A stretch of DNA of 64,000 nt from Craspedostauros australis (GCA_026770025.1 JAMXDE010000017.1:682001-746000), one strand, 5' to 3'. Positions 43,155-55,060 are shown, numbered from the stretch's first letter. The notes: generated by a model from the letters alone, not told the origin. Translations and numbers: made by a program.

Positions 43155-44777
43155 TTACAAGAAAGTCGAATTCATCACTACCTCAAAAATGGATCCACCA
43201 GAAACCTCCGTGTCATCGTCATGCGATTCATCATCGGCCACATTCAATGGGTCCAAGACCAACCCCATCTCTCTGCGTTGTGAGCCAAACGGCCAAACCC
43301 TGCTCCATAGACTCCGGGGCAATGATGGTTGCGCACCTGACATCTCCACTGGCTTGCAGATCTTCAATTCCAGGTCACAACGGCAGTATGGACACGAAGT
43401 GCTTTTGGCCAACCACTCTGATAGGCAGTGGTGGTGGAATGCGTGGCCGCACACACGCCCAGCGCTGACCATATCACCATCTCGGACTGCTCCGAGGCAG
43501 ATGGGACAGGACATTGGTGCGACGGCGACGCTTTGCAGCGCTGGATTTGAAGTTTCCTGGTCTCCACCGCTGGATGTGGTTGATTTCCCACCGTCAGTCA
43601 TCTGTTGCTTGGTTGTGTCGACTGGATGGAATCTGAACAGTGATCGCATAGTAGCAAGGACCTTCTTGTGCGCTTGTTTGGAGCGGCTCAGGTTCGTCAC
43701 CGATATGCTCGCGCCGTTGTTGACCACAGATGGCGATGCATGCCCATTCACCATCTTGTCGATGTCCTTGCTGTCCTTTCTGTTCTTCTTCTTTGTGTTA
43801 TGGTCTTGCGAAGATGCTTTCCTCGAAGCTTGTTGGCCGTCCTTGCATTGTGATGAATCAGTGTTTTGCGTTTTAGCCCTGTACTTGTAGGTGTCGATTG
43901 CCCAAGTCTTCTTTGGCTCGTCCTGGTAGGGATCTTCGATTCCAAACCTTCCGGTCCGCAAGACGTAGCCAAGGTAGGACCCGAAGATGCCGAGTGCCAT
44001 GAAGACGTCGCTTGTTGCCGGTGGCGACCGTTGCGGTAACGGGACCGCAGACAATGATGATCGGTGCGATGCGGGCAGGTCCCAGAAGATGAATCGGGCC
44101 GATCCGTACAGACAACCCATCGCGATGGAGAGGAAGAGATCTACTCCCACGGCACCGTGCACCTGGACGACTGCCAATGTGAGACAGGTCATAGTACCGA
44201 CCTTCAACAGGTCGCCCACCCACGCGAACATGGGGTAGCGGTAGTACCTAAAGTTGCCATGAGCGGTAACCCCCCTTCCAGTGGCGAATGTCGACGACGC
44301 CGACATCGAGAAGTGGCGTGGCATGCATCGACGATACCCGAAGAATCGGAAGCACCGTCGTGCTATTGTGTGGCCTCGTAGGAATGGACCCCGAACTGAT
44401 GCTTCATGGGCGGCCGGTGAATTTGCCGTGCTTGTTGATGTGTGAGGTCCACTCGCCGCCGCGGTGGACGTTGATGGCGACGCTGGGTGATGCATGGCTG
44501 TCGAGTCTCTTCCATCCCGCCCCTGCGACGCTGGAGCATCTTGCACTCTTGAAGATGCCATCGACGACGATCTGGAAGGCGATGCCGATGATGTGGACCC
44601 CGAAGTCGAGGGTGTTGACTGTGACTGTGGCTGTGGCTGTGACCGTGACCGTGACGGCGGTGACCACACCAAGCGGAAGACGACGGCGGAAAGCGCAGCA
44701 TTGCAAAGGAACATCGCCGATCTCCGCGAGAGCAACACCTGGACCGTTTCGGCCGACCAGATGGAGGAGCCTCCCAT
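43155..44777 (-). CDS. Membrane RING finger protein, likely E3 ubiquitin ligase
   Basis: Single exon, 540 residues from the ATG at 44777. A hydrophobic N-terminal part (MFLCNAALSAVVFRLVW) and two to three helices at about 175-235 (VGDLLKVGTMTCLTLAVVQV, AVGVDLFLSIAMGCLYG) plus one near 265 (DVFMALGIFGSYLGYVL) place it in a membrane. A Ser/Lys-rich cytosolic stretch follows. The RING finger is at about 435-480: CPICLGAVRDGDMV, CGHAFHHHCLSEWL and CPYCRCDL, a C3H2C3 RING-H2. A polar tail of about 60 residues ends the protein. Substrates unknown. Frames on the + strand here are mirror images. Confidence 0.87.
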   Translation of the reverse strand: MGGSSIWSAETVQVLLSRRSAMFLCNAALSAVVFRLVWSPPSRSRSQPQPQSQSTPSTSGSTSSASPSRSSSMASSRVQDAPASQGRDGRDSTAMHHPASPSTSTAAASGPHTSTSTANSPAAHEASVRGPFLRGHTIARRCFRFFGYRRCMPRHFSMSASSTFATGRGVTAHGNFRYYRYPMFAWVGDLLKVGTMTCLTLAVVQVHGAVGVDLFLSIAMGCLYGSARFIFWDLPASHRSSLSAVPLPQRSPPATSDVFMALGIFGSYLGYVLRTGRFGIEDPYQDEPKKTWAIDTYKYRAKTQNTDSSQCKDGQQASRKASSQDHNTKKKNRKDSKDIDKMVNGHASPSVVNNGASISVTNLSRSKQAHKKVLATMRSLFRFHPVDTTKQQMTDGGKSTTSSGGDQETSNPALQSVAVAPMSCPICLGAVRDGDMVSAGRVCGHAFHHHCLSEWLAKSTSCPYCRCDLELKICKPVEMSGAQPSLPRSLWSRVWPFGSQRREMGLVLDPLNVADDESHDDDTEVSGGSIFEVVMNSTFL

Positions 44778-45652
44778 CACCACTGCACTCTATGGATTCG
44801 TCGTTGTGTATGCACTCTGAGACAGAGGCTGAGGCTGAGGCCTGTACGTCGCAAGATCTTTCTTCACTTGCACGTACACTTGTTCGAAATGGCAGCGTAT
44901 CCGATGTGATGTGATGTGATGTATACCTGGCACCGACGTCTCCAACAATACCAGCGTTGATGGGAAGCAGTGCGTTGTTGCGCCGCAGATCAGGAAGCTG
45001 CCAGTTGTGAATTGCGATGGCGTGATGCTATGTCATGTAGTGTCATGCGCTGCATTGCGGATCGTATGGTGTGCGAGCTGTGCATGGTACCATACACACA
45101 CATCACCAGCGCGATTGGCCTCTGGATCGTCCACTCGGTCATCCACTCACCGAATGATCATGAAGAGGAACAGCACGCAAGAACGCAGGTTGGCGTTTTG
45201 TTCTTTTCCGGTCATGTCATCTGTTTCCGTGATTGCTCAAACACGACTGATGGGTGCCAATTCTCATTCGTGAAATGGCCTATTGTATCAGGCCTAAAAA
45301 CCGGCAACAGTGGAATAGCGGCAATAAAGCCTAATGGGCCTTTTGACGATTTTGGGAAAAGCCTCGAACCATCATGATGTACTCCCGTTGAGGTGTCGGT
45401 GACATCTGATTCGACTCAACAGACTGATATCTTCGGCAAAGAACTAGATCGTGACATCACACCCATGTGGAACTCTGCACAAGAGAGGTGGCGAAGAGGA
45501 GAACACAAACTGCCTCCGTCACGCCAATACCAATACTTGTGCTTGTTGGCGGATACGCCTGGCGACCTACTATGAATACACGGAGCGAGCGAAGGTGAAC
45601 ACACAACTTCACTGCACTTCGGGGCGCACAACATCCTGCTCTATCACCAAAG
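44778..45652. other. Divergent intergenic spacer
   Basis: It separates the minus RING gene from the + ankyrin gene and should hold both promoters. It contains a (GATGT)n tract at about 44905-44925. Confidence 0.5.
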
Positions 45653-47608
45653 ATGACGGATGAACCGATCGCTTGGGATCACGAGACCTTGAACGGTCCT
45701 CCCATGATGACTCCGGATTTGATCGTCGCGGATCCGGAGTTCCTGCTGCGATGCGCGCTGACGTACAACTGGAAGGTGCTGCTGCAATTCTGCGGGATCA
45801 TCCTTGAGGTGCTGACCACTGCGAGCAGCGACGATGCAAAGCGCAGCCTGGACAAGGAGGAGAAGGAGGGAGATCCTGCAGACCAGCAGCAGCAGCAACA
45901 ACAACAGCAACAGCAGAATGCCAAGAGCAGGATCAGCGACTTCAGCGACGACATTCTGCAGCGCGACGAGCGGAGCCAACGTCGATTGCAGGCAGCGAGG
46001 TCGCAGCTGACGCAGCGTGATCAATGGGGCAACACTCCGTTGCATGCTGCATGCTTCAACGACCCTCCGTTGGCCATCATCAAGGCGTTGCTGGAATGCG
46101 CGAGCGCTGCCCACCCGCCGATCCAGTTGCACACGTTCTTGGCGCGCGATCAGTCATCAGCGTTGAACATTGCCTGTGCCACGGGCGCAACGACGCGTGT
46201 CATCCAGGCGCTCCTCATGTTCCGCCCGCCCCGGTTGACCACCAGGAGATCTGCTTCCAGAACGACCAGGTCGCGAACTCCAGCCGCCACACCGAAGAGA
46301 GCACCGCCAGTCTCAACTGCAGCTACTGCGCAGCCCAGCAACCCGCTCTTGCATGGTGGATGCATGGTGTGCGTCGCAGATGCCAGAGGATGCACGCCGT
46401 TCATGGAACTGGTTGTACAATACGAACTACAACGCCAAACACCGCAGTGGCGGCGGGCAAACACGCTGTCGTTGGACGATGTCCAGGATCTCAGGAACGA
46501 CTGCGACAGTTGTGCGTTGCTGTCCGAATGCTGGTCCAAGGTCGACACTCTGCTGCGTTCGTCGTGGGAGTACGACGATGCGAATCATGCGTTCTCGTTG
46601 TCGACCAATCGTCCTGGCTTTGGCGACGTCCATGCTGGCGACACTCGAACGAACACATCACGGGATCCTGCGGCTTCATCACCGACAGCGTGGATGTCCA
46701 TCTTGCATGCGGCTGCAAACACATCGCACGCGATCCCGGCTTCGTTGGCCCACTTGGTCTGCCGCACCTTTGCGAACAAGACGACTGCAAAATCGTCTGG
46801 AACTAGCCACGTCGACACCGGCGACGAGAGTCAGCAACTTAATGGTCCGCATCATCAGCAGCATCCCATGCCATTGCACCTCGCCATCTCGTCCATGTAC
46901 AAACCCAACTATTCCCCCTTTAAGAATTCATCCCTTCCCTGGGTGGAGCTGTGCAGCGATGACACGTGGTCCAGCTTTCGTGACCGCCAATCCCACTTCG
47001 TCCAGACCTTGGTCTCCATGCAACCCGATTGCGTCCGGCACGATGTGCCCATATCAGCGTACCGTTACGACACGGCGACGGAAGACCTGGTCATCCACAG
47101 GACCTTCCACCGATCGCCGCTGTGCTACGCCATATCCAGAGGGTTGCAATGGCATGCTTGGAAGTACTCCGTCGCGCCTTCATCCACCGGCGCAGCGCAC
47201 GGAACTTGCGCCAACGTCATTCAGCTGGACGGGACTGCGAATTCGTGGTACAGCCTGCCACCAGAACCAACGCGGTCTCCCGGCCCCTTGCAGTGCCTGT
47301 ATCGGCGGCACCCCGATGCCCTCATGACGCGCGATCCCATCACGGGATTGTATCCATTCGCGTTGGCAGCGACCGTACGCAACGCAGGGAGGAAAGCGCC
47401 GCCGCTGGCATCGGACGAAGGAAATGATACCGACGGTGAAGCCAAGGATGGCAACCGGCAAGTCGCAGCGAGCCGCAGCTGCGATGATGAAGACGACTCC
47501 AACCTCGCGCATCTGCTGCAGCTGGATACGGTGTACAATCTCCTGCGACTCCATCCGCAGCTCCTGCACGAGGCCGTGCCAGTGCGGACCTCTGCCCCGC
47601 AGCAATGA
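45653..47608 (+). CDS. Large ankyrin-like protein with polyQ tract
   Basis: Single exon, 651 residues. The N-terminal 70 residues (MTDEPIAWDHETL...) are followed by a polyQ run (about 79-90) and by weak ankyrin repeats from about 120: WGNTPLHAACFNDPPLAIIKALLE, SSALNIACATGATTRVIQALLM, GCTPFMELVV, SWMSILHAAANTSHAIPASL. The C-terminal half has MPLHLAISSMY and PLCYAISRGLQW repeats, ending in an acidic, Asp/Ser-rich stretch and VYNLLRLHPQLL. The repeats are divergent and interrupted by long loops, a style I associate with stramenopile ankyrin-like proteins. No signal peptide is visible. Function unknown. Confidence 0.82.
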   Translation: MTDEPIAWDHETLNGPPMMTPDLIVADPEFLLRCALTYNWKVLLQFCGIILEVLTTASSDDAKRSLDKEEKEGDPADQQQQQQQQQQQNAKSRISDFSDDILQRDERSQRRLQAARSQLTQRDQWGNTPLHAACFNDPPLAIIKALLECASAAHPPIQLHTFLARDQSSALNIACATGATTRVIQALLMFRPPRLTTRRSASRTTRSRTPAATPKRAPPVSTAATAQPSNPLLHGGCMVCVADARGCTPFMELVVQYELQRQTPQWRRANTLSLDDVQDLRNDCDSCALLSECWSKVDTLLRSSWEYDDANHAFSLSTNRPGFGDVHAGDTRTNTSRDPAASSPTAWMSILHAAANTSHAIPASLAHLVCRTFANKTTAKSSGTSHVDTGDESQQLNGPHHQQHPMPLHLAISSMYKPNYSPFKNSSLPWVELCSDDTWSSFRDRQSHFVQTLVSMQPDCVRHDVPISAYRYDTATEDLVIHRTFHRSPLCYAISRGLQWHAWKYSVAPSSTGAAHGTCANVIQLDGTANSWYSLPPEPTRSPGPLQCLYRRHPDALMTRDPITGLYPFALAATVRNAGRKAPPLASDEGNDTDGEAKDGNRQVAASRSCDDEDDSNLAHLLQLDTVYNLLRLHPQLLHEAVPVRTSAPQQ

Positions 47609-48831
47609 GCACGACGTTTGTGTCATGTCGAAGGGGTGAACTGCACCGAACCGAACTGGAACTCGGAAGCATCTCGTTCATGGGTGCGTGGGTGCATGAG
47701 AAGGGTGCCATTGGACTTCCTGAGGATACAGGTTGCCACACATAATAGAGTGAGTTCCAGCGCACATCTTCCGCAAAATGCACATCCGAGTCTGCCCGGG
47801 CTCATGCAGACACCAGACACATCCCCCAGCTTTAGTCACGATGCACATAGGCTCCAGGTACCATGTCTGATCTTATACTCGTAGCAGTGTTCCGTCAAGT
47901 ATTGTATTCTATTATATAATATTCTATAACATATTCTATAACAATAAAGATAATGGTGCTCTTGAGAAAGCTTGTGCACATATCTTCATTCATGCCTATG
48001 CGACCTGGCGCAGCCGCAGATGCCTGAAGATTCATTCCTTGCAGACACCACTTCTCCTACCCTCGCTGATCCCGTTCACATCGCGAATCGCGAACAGTCA
48101 CTCTCTTCCACTCCACGGTACGGATTGGTGGTCGCAGTGCGTACGCTTCCACGACACGCTCATGGCCCAGACCGATGTGCGGAAGAGGGTTGTTGCGGTA
48201 CTCCAGCCCATTCCGAACGTGAGAGTCATTTGGTCGTGTCCGGAACCGCTTCGAGGATTTTGTGAGCTCCAGTTTTGATCGTGCGGGATTTTTAGCAGTC
48301 ACTCGTCCAGACAACAATTGTCAATCCCTCCAAATTCCTTCGTTTCTTCTTGGTGTCACAACCAAACACGAAAAAGCGAGGTGGATTTGGACCTGGCTGC
48401 GCAGCGGAGAGAGAGAAAGAGGCAGAAAGAAAGCGGAAGCGCCAACCATTTCATTCCGCCAAGAGAGCACGCCATCATCACCGGCTTCTTCACCACTCCA
48501 TTCATACTTGTACTTGTGCTCGCACCTTGTACTTGCAGTCCCATTGTATGGTACACACATCTGCAATCGCATGTTACGAGTCCACTTCCATCCATAGCAT
48601 TCATGAAGTGAGGCTTCCCCATCGCCAGTTCGCCAACTGACTACGAGCAACGAGCTGCGAGCAACGAGTACGCACAATTCCTCTGTCTCTCTGTGTCCCT
48701 CTCCAGAGCGATTGCTGGAGCAATAGCAGCATTCCGCGACATCGCACCAACGCTCCATCATACTCGCACCACACACTGACACTGAGACTGACACAGAACA
48801 CGATCCTGCTGAAGTGACAGACAGACTCACG
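47609..48831. other. Intergenic
   Basis: A TACTCGTA octamer lies at 47876-47883. Directly after it is an AT-rich patch with TATTCTATTATATAATATTC and two more TATTCTATAACA copies (47895-47945), ending in AATAAA. No coding sequence was recognised in the rest. Confidence 0.6.
47895..47950 (+). promoter_or_regulatory. AT-rich 3' element with AATAAA
   Basis: Three TATTCTAT(A/T) units with an AATAAA about 330 bases after the ankyrin stop. A possible 3'-end-processing region; inferred from composition. Confidence 0.4.
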
Positions 48832-51800
48832 ATGGGATTGAGAAGGAATGGCGCGAGGACAGCACTCCTGGTCTGGAGCACCTGCCTGTCATGGACCGAC
48901 CATGCGATGGTGGAGGCGCAGACCTGCCAATTCGGGGGCCAGACATTCCAGCCGGGCGACAACCTGAGCTCGGTGCTGCCCAATCGATGTCAGTCGCCGG
49001 ACGACCATCCCTGCTTCTGCAACCCCTCTGCACCAGGGCAGATCGAGTGTCCCTTCTGCACCTTCCTCGACGAAAACGACCAGCTCATCTGCGCCAACGA
49101 CGATCAATCAGTTACCTTCGTCAACCAGAGCGGCAGTCCGGAGACCTGCTCATGCCAAATCCCTGTGCCCTTCACGGGGGCTGTCGAAACCTCCTGTCAG
49201 CCTGCCACCAACACCTGCGAGATCCTCGTGGGAGGTTCCATGCGGACCTTCCTGGAGGGCGAGGTCATCCCCATTGTCAACCGTTGCTTGGAACAGGACG
49301 GATTCGACTGCGTGTGCAACCCCAACGCGCCGGGTCGCATCGAATGTCCCTTCTGCAGGGTCAGCAACTCCGACAACGACCTCGTCTGCATGCAGGACCA
49401 GGCGATCGTCGACTTGACGGATAGTGACGGCGATGATGTCACGTGCGAATGCAACCTCATCCGATTGAACAATGGCAGTCTCGATGCGCAAGCGACCTGC
49501 GAGACCAGGGTGATCAATTCACCCACGGCTGCGCCAACGAAAGCCCCCACGGAACAAGGTGAGTTATCAGTAGAACCGACCCTGCAGCCGACCTCGCACC
49601 CAACTTTGCAACCGACCCTGCAACCGACAGATGGAGTTCCTGTTGGCACAGACTTGCCAACCTCACCGCCCTACACGAAACCCCCAGTCACATCCTTTCC
49701 CACGGCAGTGCCAACAGGGGCGCCGACACAAGGTACGCAGACAGCAGCCCCGACAACCCAATCACCGCTTCCTCCACCCACCGAATCGCCATCGCAGACA
49801 AGTACGAGCGTACCCACGCAGTTGCCATCATCACCGCCATCTACAGCAATTCCGACCCAGTCTCCCACGTTCCGTCCTTCGCTGCGACCCACCGAACTCG
49901 CATCGTCGTTAATATCGCCATCATCACCGCCAACCCAGCAATCACCTCCTCTTCTATCGTCAGCGCCAACCTCATCGCCTTCCTTCACACCCACCACACT
50001 GGCGCCATCATTATCACTCGACGTAAGCTCGCAATCACCAACCCAAGGTGAGTCAGCACCTTCCAGAACAACGTCGACTCATGCCAACGGTGCTCCATCA
50101 TCGCTCTTCGCAATCAAGAGTGCACGTCACGTCATTCCACTGCAAATTGGCAACCGCAATCCGACATCGATTCAACCAACCAATCAACCAATCTCAAGTC
50201 AGGTGGAGTCTTGACACCGATGCGCCGAACGCTGCGATTGTGCTACCATTCTTCACCTTCATACCAACTCTTCCATTTCAGATGACACAAACACCGATGA
50301 GCTGGAAACTGGTGCAAGGTGGAGGCTGGGTTTGGGTGGCGGTTTGGACATCAGTTCAGCAATCTCATCATCGTACGGTATGATCATGAACCTGTCGTCA
50401 CCTAGTCGAATGCCGTTTCCTCAATCACCCTCTTTGCTCTTTCTTTGTTCATCATCACTTCTTTGTCTCCTCTTCTTCACAATCCACTACTTTATTCCCT
50501 TGGGATTGCAACAGGAACTGGATCGACAGATCCACCTGTTGACCTTGGCATCAGAACCGAGCCAAATGGCAACGGCGGTTGCCAAGTCACGACATCCGAT
50601 GGCATCACGCAGTTCGCCAGTGGCGAATCCTACGGCGCTTTGGTTCCAAGCCCATGTGGTCCCGACTTCTCTCTGCGCTGCAGCCCCAGCTCGGACGATG
50701 CCATATTCACACCGTTCTGCGTCTACGATAATCTGCAATCCGGCGAAACGATCTGCGCACAAGTCGATGAGGCACTTCAATTCGTCAACCAGGACGGGAA
50801 GACGGAATCCTGCGAATGCAAAACCATCTTCGCGGCGATCCCGCCGTTCTCAACCTGCACCCTAGTCACGGAACCTCCGGAGCCGACCGAGGCGCCAACT
50901 CCCAATCCCACGGCATTGGCAGATGAACCGACCGACGGTGGCGGCGACACGGATGGTGTGCCGACAGCGATGCCAACGCAAGAACTTGGTACGAACAGCA
51001 CAGACACGAATACGACCGACGGGACCGGTGGCAACATCACCGATAAAGATGGAGACAGCGACGACACAGACACGCGGACCAGCTCACTTCTTGGTGACAC
51101 AGACCTCCCCATCGTGGATGAGCCGCTGGTATTCTACACATTCGTCGTCCTCGCCATCACTTCCATGGTTTGCTGTCTCACTTCCATCCTGCTGGTCATG
51201 AACCGATGCATCGTCTTCCGACGACTGGACCGCGAACAGCGAGAACGAGAATGGCAACACGAGCAGGCCATGCGGAAGCAGAAAGAACTGGAGGAGCAGC
51301 GTGAGGAGCAGATCAGGCAGCACGAACAGGAACTCAAGGAGCGGTCATTCTACTACGACAGCGACGGGAAGCTCATGCCAAAGCCGATCCTGCGTTCTCC
51401 CAGCTATTACTCTGGGGCAGGATCGATCAAGTCTGGCTACAGTGGTCACAGCGGTTACGGTGGTGCTGGCGATGACGACGGCTCCGTCTACAGCCGAGCA
51501 AGTGCACGATCCCACGGCTCCGTCTACAGTCGAGCAAGTTCACGATCCCACTGCTCAAGGGCCAGCTCCAAACGAGTCCGATTCTCCGACTACGAATCTG
51601 ATGGCACAGACGACGATGATAGCCACTCCATGTCGGGGGTGTCGCACGCATCGTCCACTCCGTCCATGCGCAGCACCACGAGTTCCAGGCAGTCGTATCA
51701 TTCCTCTCGCAGCGTCGACCACAGCAACAGCCACGATGACTACGACGTGGAACAACCATCTGTTCCACCGCCGCCACCACGACGTCGACGATCGAAACGA

Positions 51801-51929
51801 GATGAACGTGGTCGGAAGGACAAGAAGGATCGACGACGAGCACGACGGAAGGCACGTCGGGAACGACGCAGTCGAAGCCGAAGTAGGAGCCGCAGCCGCA
51901 GCAGAAGCCGTGACCCAAACAGAAGGTAG
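48832..51929 (+). CDS. Cys-rich single-pass surface protein with PT-rich stalk and RS tail
   Basis: Three exons: 48832-50047, 50282-50377 and 50515-51929 (donors GTGAGT and GTATGA, acceptors TTCAG and AACAG), about 908 residues. Order: signal peptide (ALLVWSTCLSW...); two Cys-rich modules of about 90 residues that share the pattern C-N-P-x-A-P-G-x-I-E-C-P-F-C; a Pro/Thr/Ser stalk of nearly 180 residues (PTxxPT repeats); a third, more divergent Cys module (GGCQVTTSDG ... CECKTI); a second short PT stretch; a membrane helix (about 612-640, FVVLAITSMVCCLTSILLVM). The tail has a charged Glu/Gln/Arg coiled coil, Ser/Tyr-rich repeats, PPPPPP and an (RS)n end. PT-stalk surface proteins are common in diatoms, and the single-pass topology resembles silicalemma-associated proteins. 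Receptor or wall-anchor role is inference. Confidence 0.85.
50048..50281 (+). other. Intron 1 of the surface protein gene
   Basis: GTGAGT donor, CCATTTCAG acceptor. The frame stays open well into it, so retention would give a shorter product. Confidence 0.75.
50378..50514 (+). other. Intron 2 of the surface protein gene
   Basis: GTATGA donor, pyrimidine-rich body, GCAACAG acceptor. It joins SSSYG to TGSTDPP in frame. Confidence 0.75.
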
Positions 51930-52407
51930 CGGCGATGCGGTTGATGTGATTCGAGCACTCGTATGTACTCAAGAGTGCATGCTCTCTCCCCTCAGACAAC
52001 TGAGACGTTCACCAATTTAATGCATGTGGTAGAAGTACACGAGAATATAAATAGTAATCTACCAGGCATATCGTATGGTTCTGAAGCCAACGGTTCATGT
52101 TCGATTGGACTACGCATCGCATCTAGCCTATACAGATACTTCTGCGCGGTCCAATGCGAGTGTATTGTATTTGTATGGCACCAACGCAAGTGGAATGACC
52201 GCAGAGCACATGTAGGAGCCATGCCACCTGTGCGGAGCAGAGCGAACTGCGCCGAAGACATTTGTGGCTTTCATACGCGTACTCGGACCTGCACTTCCCG
52301 AGTTTCAATTGCGGCCGTACCAACAGTGACAGTGCTTATGAAGCGTTTCCTCCGCAGATGAGATCAACACGTGCTCTATTCGTGATCCCGACGTTGTGCC
52401 TGTCTTT
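51930..52407. other. Convergent intergenic spacer
   Basis: Between the 3' ends of the surface-protein gene and the glycosyltransferase gene. An AT-rich ATATAAATAGTAATC patch lies at about 52044-52059; nothing else is seen. Confidence 0.55.
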
Positions 52408-54578
52408 TCAAGAGGTGTAGAGCTCTTGGACGCGCTTCCAGGTTGCATCATCAGCCTTCAACAGCCTGTATGATCTTCCACCATCGCCATCGCAATGCCC
52501 CATGAAGATATCCTCGCGATACTTTCCCTTTTGGCTTGTTTTGATCAGCTCATCACCGGTCAGTTCATAGAGCTTGTTTTCAAAGTCGGTGCGCATTTCG
52601 TGCCATCGATGCACCAGCATGAGGCAATGGTCTGCGCATGTTGACAAAGAGATTCAGTGCAATGAAATGCGTTGCAGCGTAGTTTCGCGTAGTTGGGAAG
52701 GCGATGAATTGCGCCATGCGGCGTGTGCACGGGTGTGTGAGTGAACAACAGTTGAGGACAACGCCCAGCAGCTTGGATCTCACAATGAAAACGACGAAGA
52801 AGCAATCGCCCACGCATGCACATGCACGCGCTTTGATGCGTCGATTGCTGTGCTCGCTGTTCCACGTACCTATGTCGACAGCGTCTGTATCAATGGAATC
52901 GCCCCGGGTATCCTTTCTGCCACCTGGGTATCCTTTGGCCTGGCAGTTCCATGGTTTCCGGCCTGACGTGATCAATGATGAGAAATGAAAATGGAAACGA
53001 AAATCGAAATGGGAAGATGAGAGGTGGAGCGCAGTATGGATAGAGTGCAGCTCATGCGCAAAGCGAGAGAGATCACATGCAGCATATCAGAGGCAACCAC
53101 GCGATTGGATGCTCCCTGCCACAAACACTACGACGAAAGAAGGAAGGCCGGTCATTCGAACTGCATTCGAACTGCACACGCACTGCCTGCCTCCCATCTG
53201 CAAGCTGTTTCTGCAAATTGCCGGATCGTCCAACGAACGCCGTACTCCTATTTCCATACTTACAGTACGTGTAGTGCACGTTGTAGATCATACTCATATC
53301 TGTGTGCATGCAGTCCTCACAGACATCATCTGGACTGTTGTTGCGACACTTGCCATGGAGCTGCTTTCTGTTCTTCATGAAGTTGGGATGGTGGTTGTAC
53401 CGCACGTCCAATCCCATGTGATTGTACCGACACTGGTTCAACTCCACGGCCGTGTTGGGCCGCACCATGTCGTAGAAGTACGCCATCAATCCTTGCATGG
53501 CCATGGACCCAACGTACCCACCGTAACCTGCCGACGACCAACCGTTGGCTGCCTGATAGCCCGACGTGTAGTTGCCCTCCAGGACCACATCCGACACGTC
53601 CTGGACCATGGTCTCGTCGCGCCGTGTCAGCAAGAACCCTGCCTGATACATCGCCTTGCGTCCTGGAATGGACTGAGGCCAATCGCGTGTGATGAAGGCA
53701 TCGATGCGATCCGGCAACGGCTCGTTGGGCCGTTCCAGCAGCAGCGATTGTCGCGCCGCCATGCCCTTCTCGGAGTCCTTATCATACAGAATGGCGTCAA
53801 AGAGGTTGTCCATGGGCTGATAGAATGCAAAGTCGATATCCACATGCACGATGACTGGTTCCGGCAACGTGTACGCGAAGAGCTTGACGAATTCGTCGCT
53901 GCCGCAGCACCATTCCTTGTGAATGTTCCGCTTGAGATATTGCCCGCGGATCTGTTTGGGATCGACTGGCGGATCCACGATGACGGGCGTGAAACCCACA
54001 TCGGCCAGAATGCTGGAGCACTTCTCCGCCTGCCTGTGGATGATGGCGTACATTTTGTAATCATATTTGGAACCTGAGGATGGGTTGCGGATGGAGGTCA
54101 TGTGGACGGAATGCCGCAGAATCATCGCTGCGTCCGTGAGGCCTTCCGCGAAGGTCTGGAAGTCGCCGCATTTGATCATGGAGATGGCGTACGCCACCGT
54201 GTTTGTTTCCGTGCTGGCTGCCGCCATGGCGTTTGCGCTGGCAGAATTCAAGGATGCCGACAGCTGGGGGGCTTTGGGCTGGCTGCTGCTGCCGCTGAGA
54301 CCACTCACACCAGCTCTGGCACTGCCGGTGCCGCTCGTTGACTGCCGACTGCTGCGGACAGCGGCTTCATTTTCCACCAGCTGGATCTGCGCTTGCGAGA
54401 GCTGCGCGTCATCATCGAAGGAGAGGCTCCAGCTGATCAGCACAACCAGAACCAGACCAAGCGAGGCCTTCAGCAAGACCGACGTCCATGCCGTGGCTGT
54501 TCCCGTGGGCCTTTTCAGCGCCGCAGCTCCTTTGCGATTCCGCGGCAACGTCTTTGACTTCGTCACGCGACGCGCCAT
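52408..54578 (-). CDS. Type II membrane glycosyltransferase (nucleotide-sugar transferase fold)
   Basis: Three exons: 53264-54578, 52870-52962 and 52408-52631 (donors GTAAGT and GTACGT, acceptors TCAG and GCAG), about 543 residues. The start is the ATG at 54578 (MARRVTKSK). The open frame runs further up without an ATG. A short basic cytosolic tail is followed by one helix (about 30-53, VLLKASLGLVLVVLISWSL), a Ser/Ala stem and a catalytic region: PVIVHVDIDFAFYQPMDNLFD with a DID that fits the DxD metal site, GRKAMYQAGFLLTRRDE and NQCRYNHMGLDVRYNHHP. The two splices restore YTYCRKPWNCQ, a block common at the end of such enzymes. GT8-like is a reasonable class, Golgi location likely; donor sugar unknown. 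Confidence 0.87.
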
Positions 54579-55060
54579 CTTCCAGATATCGACGAAGTGG
54601 CAGTCAACGTTCTTGATGCCGCTCGTGTATTCGCCGAAGTGGTCGCAACGACTATTGGTGGAGTGGCTCGTATCTATCACGACTATGCGAGGTATGGTAC
54701 ATGTAATAGCTGTCCAGAGATTGCAGTTTGGGTGATGATTGTGACCGTTGGTTGTTTTGGCGACTTTCGTTGTTGTTTGCTATTTTCCACGTTGGTTGTA
54801 CGTTGGAATCCGACTCAGTCGACTAAAATAGCACAGGTTTGGCGCCAAAAACGAGGAGGTAGAATTGGAGAAGTTGTGTGCTTGTAGGTTGGTTGCCTTG
54901 CCATCCGCTGGAATCAGGAGGCACGCTTGTGCGGCAACACATGTTTACATCAAGTGGAACAGCTCTCGATCAAGGATGAACCTTAGTATTGTATGATATT
55001 ATACGTCATGATGATATTGTATTCTATTGCTCTGCGCCATGTCGAAATGCTGCACCATCC
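54579..55060. other. Intergenic
   Basis: Promoter side of the glycosyltransferase and 3' flank of the lipase. An AT-rich patch (GTATGATATTATACGTCATGATGATATTGTATTC split over 54989-55023) lies about 40-70 bases past the lipase stop. Confidence 0.55.
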
